A stretch of 64,000 nt of DNA from Prorocentrum cordatum (lineage: Eukaryota > Sar > Dinophyceae > Prorocentrales > Prorocentraceae), in NCBI GenBank assembly GCA_963575745.1, contig CAUYUJ010003991.1:148501-212500 (forward strand), written 5' to 3'. A model generated the notes under the pieces. The model searched no databases and was not told where the DNA came from. It saw nothing but the letters and a program-made list of their open reading frames with translations. The position numbers and the translations under genes are program-made. Numbering within the stretch: the stretch's first letter is position 1; every line of letters starts with the position of its first letter. Below, piece after piece: positions 10,498-19,479 of this stretch.

Positions 10498-11200
10498 GAG
10501 GAGGAAGAGGAGGATGGGATGGAGGAGGAGGAGGAGGAGGAGGAGGAGGAGGAGGAGGAGGAGGAGGAGGAGGAGGAGGAGAGGAGAAGAGGAGAGAGGA
10601 GGAGGAGGAGGAGACGGAAAGGGAGCGTGGGGGAGGAGGAGGAGGAGGAGGAGGAGGAGGAACATGGGGGGGAGGACGTGGGAGGAGGGGTAGGAGGAGA
10701 GAAAAGGAAAATAAGGGAGGAGGAGGAGGAGGAGAAAGAGGGAGAGGAGGGGGGGGGGAGGGGGAGCAGGAGAAGAAAGAGGAGGAGGAGGTGGAGTAGG
10801 GCGGCTCGGGTTGTGGTGGGCAGGCGCGGAGGCGCGGCCATGGCGCGGCCCGTGGAGGAGAAGGCGGCAGAAGAGTCACCCGCGGAGCCTGAGCCTTGTG
10901 CAGAGACGCACCAAGGGGAGGACCGCGGGGAGGAGATGGAGGAGGAGAGGCAGGAGGAGGAAGAGGACATAGGGAGGAGAGGGAGGGAGAGGAGGAGAAG
11001 GCTGAGGCGGAGAAGGAGGAGGACGACGGAAGATACTGAGGAATAAGAGGAGGAGCAGGATGAGTGAGGGAGGGACGGCGGAGCGGACGTGAGGATTGAG
11101 GGACGGATGAAGAGGAAAGCGGGGAGGAGGGAGGATAGAAAGGATGGCGAACGAGAGAAGAGGAGGGGGAGGAGGGAGAATGGGGGCTGCAGGAACAGAA
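10498..11200. repeat. Polypurine GGA tract
   Basis: About 700 bp that is mostly purine on the plus strand, with (GGA)n runs at 10519-10580 and 10632-10660, broken by a less biased segment at about 10800-10925. Glu-rich, Gly-rich or Arg-rich frames are repeat artefacts. Long mirror-like purine tracts can form triplex DNA. Confidence 0.9.
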
Positions 11201-11222
11201 CAGGTAGTATGACAGCGATAAT

Positions 11223-11597
11223 GACGAGGTTGATACTGAGGACGGCGCTGATGATGCTGTTGGGATGAGGCTTATGATGGCGATAGTGATGCTGGTGGTA
11301 TGATGATGCTGATGCTGATGATGCTGATGATGCTGATGCTGATTATGATGATGATGGTGATGATGATGATGATCCTGGTGATAACGATGGTGACTATGAT
11401 GAGGAGGAGGATGAGGGTGAGGATGCTACTGAGGATGAGGATGAGGTGAAGGAGGGTGTCGATGATGCTGGTGATGCTGATGCTGATAGGTAGGATGAGG
11501 TCGAGGATGATGACAAGGATGCTGCTGCTGATGATGATGATGATGAATATGCGGATGAGGGTGGGGATGATTTTACTGAGGGTGTTGAAGATGTTGT

Positions 11598-11647
<50 letters not shown>

Positions 11648-11665
11648 GTGATGGTTATGGTGGTG
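11223..11665. repeat. GAT/GCT repeat tract
   Basis: GATGCTGATGATG-type repeat with a pure (GAT)n section at about 11599-11645, then GAGGACGAGG. Confidence 0.95.
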
Positions 11666-11742
11666 AGGATGAGGACGAGGAGGACGAGGGGAGACAGAAA
11701 GAGAGCGGGACGGGAATGGGGAAGAGGAGGAGGTGGAGGAGG

Positions 11743-11782
11743 ACGAGCGAGCGAGCGAGCGAGCGAGCGAGCGAGCAAGCGA
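11743..11782. repeat. (GCGA)n microsatellite
   Basis: About eight tandem GAGC/GCGA tetranucleotides, followed by GCAAGCGACC. Confidence 0.95.
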
Positions 11783-12124
11783 CCGAACGCGTAGCGTCCC
11801 CGCCCTGTTGGACGAAACGGGCCGACCAGCGACAAGTTAGTGAAGGGGGGCGGGAGGGGGCGGCGATGCTCCCTAGATGTTGATGGGGACGTTCGCTCCA
11901 TCAAGTGATACCGGACCATGATGCAATGCGCAGTGGCACCCTACATGTTTGCAGAGGGGGGTACGAGGGGGATGGGGAGGACCGCGGGATTGAGAATGGG
12001 ATAAAGGGAGAGGAGGTGAGTGGGGGGGGGCTAAACAGGAGACGCACGTGTTTATATTTACCTGTGTATATCCACTCAAATAAATCCGTAAAGACCTTTG
12101 CGGGTTTGCGTTGGCCCCCGGCTC

Positions 12125-12726
12125 CCCGAGCCCTCCGGAGAGCCCGAAACGGCACCAGAGGGCGCACGGAGGGCCCCGAAACAGCACTACAGCTCCCCAG
12201 AAGAGCCCCGAGACGGCCCAAGAAGGCGTCGAAGCGACCAGAGACAGCCCCGAGATGGCCCAAGACCGCCTTCAGACGGCCTAAGATGCTCCCAAGACGG
12301 CCCCATAGGCTACCAAGACGCCCCAGGACGGCTCCGAGTGGACACTCTAGAGGGCCACAAGAGGCCGAAATCGTAGATTTTCCGTGGGTTCCCTATGGAT
12401 TCTGAGATTCTGGCGCTCGCAACCGTTTAGACCCCCAAGACGGCCGAAGAGGCCTCCAGGATCGCCCCGAGACGGCCCAAGAGGAGCCCAAGAAAGCCCC
12501 AAGACAGCCCCGGAGGGGCCTGAGGGGGGCCCAATAGACCCCCATGAGGCCCCCAAGACGGCCCAACAAGCTCCCAAGAGGCCCCCAAGACAGGCCAAGA
12601 GGGCCCCGAGCCTGCCCACGAGGACCCCAAGACGGCCCTAGATGCTGTCAAGACGCCTCACGCGCCCCAAAAGAGCCCCAGGAGGACCCCGAAGAGGGCT
12701 TGAAGAGGCGAAAATCATCGATTCCA
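12125..12726. repeat. CCAAGACGGCC degenerate repeat, locus 1
   Basis: Two blocks (12125-12360 and 12430-12700) of degenerate 10-11-bp units such as CCCCAAGACGGCC, CCCAAGAGG and CCCGAGACGGCC. Each block ends in a related string, GCCGAAATCGTAGATTTTCC (12364-12383) and GCGAAAATCATCGATTCC (12708-12725). The same combination is found near 38.9 kb. The minus-strand frames (Leu/Gly/Trp-rich) are not genes. Confidence 0.8.
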
Positions 12727-12840
12727 CGTTGGTTGCCGATCGCACACCGCAGCTTGCTGGCACTTGCGCGCCAGAGACAGAAGCGCTTGTCGGCAAACCT
12801 CGACTCACGCAGCTCCGTGGATTTAATCAACGTGTCCACA

Positions 12841-12850
12841 ATCGTGTGTG

Positions 12851-12882
<32 letters not shown>

Positions 12883-12887
12883 GTCAG
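12841..12887. repeat. (TG)/(TA)n microsatellite
   Basis: TGTGTGTATATATATA followed by CATATATATATATATATA. Confidence 0.97.
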
Positions 12888-12994
12888 ATATTGGTGCACA
12901 TAAAGTTCTTAGCCGTGTGGCGCACGGAGACACGCCAAGCTTCCAACGAGCAAGTTTGAAGCTTCAGACTTGAGCTGAAGCTTGGTCTTCAGTT

Positions 12995-13880
12995 TTCATG
13001 CATTGCGGCGTTTTGCGCTGTGACTTCGCTGTCAGACCTTGAGCTTAGGATTTCGGGTGCAAGCCGAACGTAGTTTGCGGAGGTCCAGGGAGGTGCGAAG
13101 CGCGCAGTGGCAAACACGGCGAAGACGACAGAAACACACTTGTTTGTTGCATTACATTTCTTCTTTTGCATGTCAGTTGTTCTGCATTGATGCTAGTTTT
13201 GCGCTGCAGCTTCGCTGCAAGAGCTTGAGCTTAGGATTTCGCGTGCGAGCCAAGCGTAGGTCGGGGAGGTCCACGGAGGTGCGAAGAGCGCAGTGATAAA
13301 CACGACCACGACGACAGAAAACAATTGTGTGTTGCATTGCATTTTTTTTGCATTGCCGTTTTGTTCCTGCATTGCATGTTTTCCGCGCTGTAGCTTCGCT
13401 GCTAGAGCTTGAGCTTAGGATTTGGCGTTCGAGCCCAACGTGGTTTGGGAAGATCCAGGGAGATCGACACGCTCAGTGTCAACGACGGTGAAGGCGACAG
13501 AAGCACAGGTTTGTTTGCAATTCAGTTTGAGTTGCATAGCAGTGTTGTCTTGCATTGCATGTATTTCTACATTGTTCTTGCTTCGCTGTAATTTCGCTGA
13601 TGGAGCTTGAGCTTGCGAGCGATGTCGCGTGCGATCCGGACGTGGCTTGGGGGCGACCATGGAGCTGCGCAGCGTGCAGTGCCAACCACCACCACTGAAA
13701 CTACAGTTGTCCGAATTGGAGTCTGCTGTTTTGCATTCCAGTTGCTTCTGCATTGCAGTTGCTTTGCGATGTAACTTTGCTGCAAGTGCTTGAGCTCAGA
13801 ATTTGCCGTGCGAGCCGAACGTAGTTTGGGAACGTCCAGAGGGGGGTGCAAAGCGCGCCGCGTCAAACACGGGGACCACG
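12995..13880. repeat. ~186-bp satellite, left part
   Basis: Five tandem copies aligned on GAGCTTAGGATTTCG (13041, 13227, 13411, 13609 as a variant, 13792), spacing 183-198 bp. Each unit has a TTGCATTGCA-rich half and a GCTTCGCTGC...GAGCTTAGG half followed by GGTCCAGGGAGGTGCG. Copies resume at 15100 after a different satellite. Confidence 0.9.
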
Positions 13881-13959
13881 ACAATTAGTCTGGCGAAGGA
13901 CCCAACCATTTGCAGTTGTTCGTACGGCAAGTGTGAGTATCTTCTTCGGTGGCGCTCCC

Positions 13960-14978
13960 TTTGCGGCCACGGAAAAATGTGAGGGGTGTGCCGAAATGGT
14001 TGTGGGGGACGCATTTGGACGGTGGCATTGGGGCCTTCGGTGGAGCTCCCCATGGAGCCACGAAGCGTGTGAGTGGTGTGCTGAAATAGGCGTGGGGGGA
14101 CGCATGTGGACGGTGGCACTGGGGCCTTGGATAGAGCTCATGGGGCCACGAAACGTGTGAGGGGTGTGCCGGCATGGATGCGGGGGACGCGTGCGGACGG
14201 TGGCGCTGGGGCTTTGGGTGGAGCTCCCTATGGGGCCACGACACGTGTGAGGGGTGTGCCGGAATGGGTGTGGGGGACGCATGTGGGCGGTGGTACTGAG
14301 GCCTTCGGTGGAGCTCCCGATGGGGTCACGAAACGTGTCAGGGGTGTGCCGAAATGGGTGCGGGGGACGTATGTGGACGTTGGCGCTGGGGCCTTGGGTG
14401 GAGCTCCCTATGGAGCCAGAAAGCGTGTGAGGTGTGTGTGTGTGTGCCGAAATTGGTGTTGGGGACGCATGTGGACAATTGCGCTGAGGCCTTTTGTGTA
14501 GCTCCCTATAGGGCCACAAAACGTGTGAGGGGTGTGCCGAAGTGGGTATGTGGGACGCATGTGGACGGTGGTACTGGGGCCTTCGAGGGAGCAACCTATG
14601 TGGCTACAAAACGTGTGAGGGGTGTGCCGAGCTAGGTGTGTGGGACGCGTGTGGACGGTGGCACTGGGGCATTGGGTGGAGCTCCCTATGGGACCAAGAA
14701 ACGTGTAAGAGATGTGCCGAAATAAATGCGGGGGGCGTATGTGGACGGTGGCGCTGGGGCCTTGGGTGGAGCTCCTTATGGAGCCACGAAGCGTGTGAGG
14801 GGTGTGCCGAAATGGGTGTAGGGGGACGCATGTGGACGGTGGCGCTGGGGCCTTGGGTGGAGCTCCCTATGGAGCCACGAAGCGTGTGAGGGGTGTGCCG
14901 AAATGGGTGTTGGGGGCGCATGTGGACGGTAGCACTGGGGCCTTCGGTGGAGCTCGCTATGGGGCCACGAAGCGCTGT
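13960..14978. repeat. 90-bp satellite array
   Basis: Eleven tandem copies anchored on GAGGGGTGTGCCGAAATGG, beginning at 13981, 14071, 14159, 14249, 14339, 14429, 14527, 14617, 14707, 14797 and 14888, plus a partial copy ending near 14978. The period is 90 bp; one spacing is 98 because of a GT expansion at about 14431-14446. Units contain GCCACGAAACGTGTG, CGCATGTGGACGGTGGC and TGGAGCTCCCTATGG. The period is divisible by three, which is why long frames appear on both strands. Confidence 0.95.
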
Positions 14979-14999
14979 AGTTGGTATTGGAAACGCAGG

Positions 15000-15050
15000 G
15001 AGGAGGGAGGAAGGGAAGGAGGGAGGAGGGAGGAGGAAGGAGAGCGCGGG
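15000..15050. repeat. GGA-rich stretch
   Basis: AGGGAGGAGGGAGGAAGG-type purine stretch separating the 90-bp array from the resumed 186-bp satellite. Confidence 0.85.
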
Positions 15051-15099
15051 GACCGTCCGTTCAAAATGAGGACCCAAGACCACACGATGGTTGGGGCAA

Positions 15100-15395
15100 A
15101 AACAGTTCGGGTTTGCACTGCAGTGTTTGTTGCATTGCAGTTGGTCTCGGCATTGCATTTGTTTTGCAATGTAGTTTCGCGGCTAGGGCCGGGGCTTATG
15201 ATTTCGCGTGCGAGTCAAACGTGTTTGGGGACATCCAGGGAAGTGCAACGCGCTCAGCGCCAACCACCACTACTAAAAACACAGTTGTTTGCATATCAGT
15301 TGTTGCTGTGCACTGCATGTGCTTCTGCATCACATTCTCTTTGCGCTATAGTTTCGCTGCAAGGGCTTTAGCTTAGGATTTCGCGTGCGAGCAGC
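15100..15395. repeat. ~186-bp satellite, right part
   Basis: Two further units of the 12995-13880 satellite, with anchors GGGCTTATGATTTCG at about 15193 and TAGCTTAGGATTTCG at about 15369 (spacing about 178 bp), each with the TTGCATTGCAGTTG half. This indicates that the 90-bp array lies within, or was inserted into, one satellite domain. Confidence 0.85.
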
Positions 15396-15404
15396 AGTCC
15401 TCGC

Positions 15405-16320
15405 TCTTATTGGTGCTGGTCTGACTGGTCTGGTCTGGTCTGTGTGCGGCTGTTCTGCTTGGCACGGTTCGTTTGGCTGACCTGTTTGGCATAGTGGGTT
15501 TGGAGTGGTTTTTCCGATTCTTGGATGGTCTGGTTGATTGGTCTGCGTAGTCCGGCGCGGTTGGTCCACTTGGTCTGGTCGATTTGGTCGGCAGGGGTCT
15601 TTCGGATCCGATCCAGGTTAGTTTGTCTCATCGGTTTGGTGGCACAGGGTCCTTTTCTTGTGTGGTTGGTCCGTTTGGTTTGATGTGTTTCGTTCGCTGG
15701 GTTGGTCTGGTTTGCTTGTTGTAGTCAGGGGTATTCTGGCTGGTTGTCTGGGATTGTCGGTCTGGCATTGCGTTCCTCGCTCTTGTTGGTACTGGTCTGC
15801 TGTTGTTGGTCTGGCATTGCGTTGCTCACTTCTGTTGGTACTGCTCTGGCTGCTCTGGTCTGGTCTGTGCGTGGCTGCTGCGGTTCGCAGGGTTCGTCTC
15901 ACCGGTCTGCTTGGCATGGTTCGTTTGAGGTGGCTGCTCCGATATCTGGCTGGTCTGGTTAGTTGGCTTCCTTGTTTTGATATGGCGTGGTTGGGGCATT
16001 CCGTCTGGTTTGTCTGGTCGGCGGGGTTTCTCGGATCCGATCCAAGCTAGCTGGTCGCATCGGTATGTTTGCGCAGGCTCCTTCTTCTGTTTGGTCGATT
16101 CAGTTGGTGTGGTTTGTTCGGTTCGCTTGGCTAACATTTGTTGGTTGGTCTGGTTTGTTTGGCATGGTCACGCCTGCTCTGACTGGTCGAATATTTGGTC
16201 TGGTGGGTCTGGTCTAGTCTGGTTGGTCTGGCCTGCCTGGTTGGTTGATCGGTCCTGGTTGGTAGTCGACTGGTTGCTGTGTCTGGTCTGCCTAGTTTGG
16301 CGATCTGGCTTGTCCAACTT
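15405..16320. repeat. TGGTCTGGTT degenerate repeat with 429-bp duplication
   Basis: T/G-rich tract of degenerate TGGTC/TGGTT pentamers. A larger duplication is superimposed: TTCGGATCCGATCCAGGTTAG at 15601 and CTCGGATCCGATCCAAGCTAG at 16030, with matching surrounding sequence (TCTGCTTGGCAYGGTTCGTTT, GGTCGGCRGGG), giving a 429-bp period. No gene. Confidence 0.8.
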
Positions 16321-16658
16321 GCTCCCCGGGGTTTCCCAGGCCTGCCTGCTGGGCAGGCTTGGGACGAGGACCAGGAGCAACAGCTGAACTATGCTGAATT
16401 CTGCTCATTCGGTTTTACACGCAGATGGGTGGCACTACGCGAAGCGGCTTCCTCGCTTTGAGTTTAAGCTCACACGCGAGATTAATGTGAAGCGTGAGGC
16501 AGCACGTTGGTTAGCACGCTTGCAGACGAGGAGCCTGGAGCTGCACACGATGGCGGCGCACGACACCCCCCACAATTCGGTCCCTGAGGCGCTGTTGCAT
16601 ATAATGGCATGGCCCTTCGACATATTATTTGGTTTCGGCTCCTGAAGCCCTTGGCTTC

Positions 16659-17049
16659 TCATGGCCTGCCCTTCGCCGCTTCGACGGCGAGAGGGTGGGG
16701 GGAGAGGCGGGGGCGGAGGGGGAGGAGGGGGAGGGAAGCGAAGGAAAGATGACGGACCGACCCCGCCCCGACCTTCGACGCACACGTTCTTGCCGTAGCG
16801 GATGTGGTGCATGGTCTCCACTGAGGTGGCGTGCAGGCTCGCCAGGATGAAGCCACAGGCTTGGTCTTCCCTCTCACCACCAGTTGCACCACCTCGGTTT
16901 TCGAAGCCGCTTGCTTCGTTAGGGGAGATTCCTGATTCCTTCTCCCTGCTCATCACCAGTGTTGCGGCTCCTTTCGCGGCCCCGATCGGCACTGCAACTT
17001 TCAAGCCTGCCGGCCCGATTTCCCAAAAGTTACTCTGCGCCTGAGCCAC
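16659..17049 (-). CDS. Possible exon, unknown protein
   Basis: A minus-strand frame (16435-17049) whose first two thirds read like a normal protein: AQSNFWEIGPAGLKVAVPIG near the start, then GFILASLHATSVETMHHIRY and GKNVCVEGRGG. Downstream of about 16780 it runs into a purine-rich tract (poly-Pro in this frame) and loses protein character, so the coding part, if real, is about 16780-17049. No family is recognised. The start at 17049 is only the first Met. It may be an exon of a host gene or a fragment of a repeat-encoded protein. Confidence 0.3.
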
Positions 17050-17069
17050 GCTCGAGAAGGGAAGTGTTG

Positions 17070-17122
17070 AGCAGCAGCAGCTGGCGCAGCAGCAGCAGGA
17101 GCAGTGGCAGGAGCAACATCAG
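17070..17122. repeat. CAG-rich short repeat
   Basis: GCAGCAGCAGCTGGCGCAGCAGCAGCAGGAGCAGTGGCAGGAGCA, an imperfect (CAG)n stretch. Confidence 0.85.
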
Positions 17123-17188
17123 CACTCGGGGGGAGAGAAATCCAATGTGAGGATCGGGGGAAGGAAAGGGAGAAGAGCTTGCTTCAGC

Positions 17189-17225
17189 GGCCATATTAGT
17201 TCTTAAGCCCCAAAGCAAAGTTTGG
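17189..17225 (+). repeat. Dispersed motif, copy 2
   Basis: GGCCATATTAGTTCTTAAG followed by CCCCAAAGCAAAGTTTGG; the partner of 2661-2694. Confidence 0.4.
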
Positions 17226-17583
17226 CGACGGGGCCCAAGAGAATTTCACATTGAACGTCTCAGAGTATATGCCCCAAAGAGCGGTTGCACTTAAAGGTTC
17301 CCGCTTCGTTGCCTGGGGGCACTGAGCCTGGCCGTCGGTCTGGCGGCTGCGCTGTCGCCGTCGCCGCCCCGTCGCCGCCTCGTCTCGTCTTGGCCTGGCC
17401 ATCGGTTTTGCGGCTGCGCGGTCGCCGTCGCCGCCCCGTCGCCGCCGAGATTGCGCGGCATCGTTTGGACCGCGTCGATTCCCTTGTCTAAGCCCCTCCT
17501 TCCACCCCACCCGGAATGATCGACCCCCTCTGCACATTGCAATTCAGATTCGATTTTGCCCCTTCGTCGAGTCTACACGTATG
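17226..17583. other. Non-coding flank of retroelement
   Basis: GC-rich with a short direct repeat: GTCGCCGTCGCCGCCCCGTCGCCGCC-type sequence occurs at about 17354-17381 and 17419-17446 with TTGGCCTGGCC/GAGCCTGGCC lead-ins, a ~65-bp duplication. No gene recognised. Confidence 0.5.
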
Positions 17584-17655
17584 GATGCGTGCACCACCTT
17601 GAGCCGAGTGCTGTCGCATCTGGCCGCAGGAACATATGTTCCGTAATCCTCAAAG
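17584..17655 (+). repeat. Split direct repeat A1
   Basis: GATGCGTGCACCACCTTGAG through the shared core TGTCGCATCTGGCCGCAGGA to CCTCAAAG. It matches A2 (23996-24066) at most positions, with one 1-bp indel at ACATATGTTCC/ACACTGTTCC. The left boundary is sharp: sequence before GATGCG does not match. Confidence 0.85.
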
Positions 17656-17739
17656 TTCGAGCAGGCCCAGCCCATGCAATTTTTGGGCCAAAGTGGTTCC
17701 AGAGCTCGCCCGAGGAATCTCGAACAGTCTCTTCCCCTG

Positions 17740-19473
17740 GGCGTAGGCGCCGCCCCCTTGCCCCGATTGCCGCCCCGTTGTGCAGTGCAATTGCCCTGCC
17801 GTGGAGCCGACGCACGTGGAGGAGATCTTCCACGAGAGGGCGAACCCAGTGGAACACGCGGGGCTGATCTTGGGGACCTTCTTTGCTGGATTGGTGGCAG
17901 GCGGACAGTTTGCGCGTGGCAGTTTCAGCAGCATCTGGTGTCATCGTCGTGCTGCACCTGCCCCAGCCTCAGGACAACCCCTACCTTGTGCTAGAGACCT
18001 ATACCTATACGCTGAGGACGAGATTGCCGTGCTCGCCCGTCCACAGCAGGCGCAAGCTCGCTGGCGCGTCGGCGCCAGCATCTAGGAGCAATGGCGGCGG
18101 CAGCCGCTGTCGGGCATCCATTCGGCCTTCGTGAGGGAGAGCTCTTCGCCATGAGAAACAATGTTGGTGGTCGCGAGCTGTGGCACATTCGGATACGCTG
18201 TGGAACACCGCCCAACTACTTGACAGGGGTGACGGTCATGACGCCAAACCTCGACGAGTGCGAGTAGGACCTGATGATAGGAACGGACGTCTCGGACTGG
18301 ATCGCGATCGCCGGCCCGAATGGACTGTTTCCTCATGTTGGTGCAAAAGCAGCGTATTACAAGTTCCGCGTGATCCCGACCGTCGCCCAGCTGACAGCGG
18401 CCCGAACCGCGGGGTATCGGCGGATGGGCTTAGCCCCGCCAGCTGGCAACGTGCATCCTCTGCTGGGAGGCGCTCCCGCACCCGCAGAAGCCCCTCCAGC
18501 CGCGGGGGGTGGCGCGGCTGCCGGCTCTCTAGCTGCAGCCCTTGCCGGTGCTGCTCCCGGGGTGGCCTCTGGCTGGTGGGGTCCCCGGTCCGGGTCCCGG
18601 GGTCTTGGGTGCCGGAGCGCCTGCAGCTGCGCCGCCTGCCTCGCCCTTGCCCGCCGCTGCCGGCGGAGCGGAGCCGGCGCGGCTGGGCCAGCGCCGGCGC
18701 CTGGAAGAGGCCTGGCGCGTCTCACCGTTGCTTTCGGCCCGCCACCTGCTGCAGGTGAAGCCGGGGGCGTCGCCGGAGGAACCGCGCCTGCCGACTGGGC
18801 GGGTGGTCTTGTGGGCGGGGGCGGAGCACCAGCAGGTGCTGTGGCTCTTCCATCCGTTCTTGCCGCTGCCGTCGCTCCTCCGCCGCCTGGAGGCGGCTCC
18901 GATGCTCGCGCGAACCCTGCGGTGTATAATGCTACTGGCCAGCGGTTTCGTGAGTTCAGAGATGCAGCGTCGCTTTTCATAGAAGATCCGTGGCCAGACT
19001 GGCCGATCAGAGGTCCTCGAACGACGTTGTGAGTTTGTACATTCATTTTGTCTAACGGAGGGACTCCCTTGAGACGGCGCAACAGGTGGCGTGCGGATTG
19101 CAGGCTTCAGCCAGGCGGTCCAGGTGTCGACTCCCATGAGGGATGCTGTAGGCTTTTAGAGACTCTCGCATGTTATGATCAAGTAAATGCGCCAAACATA
19201 GCGGCTGCTGAGATAGCTGCTCGGGAGATACAGGTCGCCGAAGAGCGATATCGTGACAAGGTCGCAAGTGGCAGCGATGATAGGCTCGATTCCACCCTTG
19301 CTCGGGGCGCAGATCTGGCGCGCGGGAATCTCTGCGTCATGCCTGAGCTCACTCAGTGGATCGCTAGAGAGCTCACCAAGAAATATGCTGTCATGAAGGA
19401 GCGTCGGAAGGCGCGCGAGGAGCATGCCCTGTCGCGCCCAAAGAAGAAGGGCAAGGATCAGGAGCAGGGGTGA
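17740..19473 (+). pseudogene. Gag-like region of tyrosine-recombinase retroelement
   Basis: The presumed structural protein of the element, now in pieces. A first segment (about 17780-17960) reads HVEEIFHERANPVEHAGLIL. A second, in another frame from about 18121 to 19032, contains ELWHIRIRCGTPPNYLTGVT, a TAG stop at 18265-18267, then DLMIGTDVSDWIAIAGPNGL and a long Ala/Gly/Pro-rich linker. A third (19048-19473, same frame) ends with a basic tail (ERRKAREEHALSRPKKKGKD) typical of a nucleic-acid-binding C terminus. It lies directly 5' of the RT region. No zinc knuckle is visible. Assignment as gag is from position and from my recollection of similar dinoflagellate elements, not from a diagnostic motif. 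Confidence 0.55.
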
Positions 19474-19479
19474 CGTCAC

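Noticed and set aside
13960-14978. CRISPR-like array
   Set aside because: Units are contiguous 90-bp repeats without unique spacers, in a eukaryotic context.
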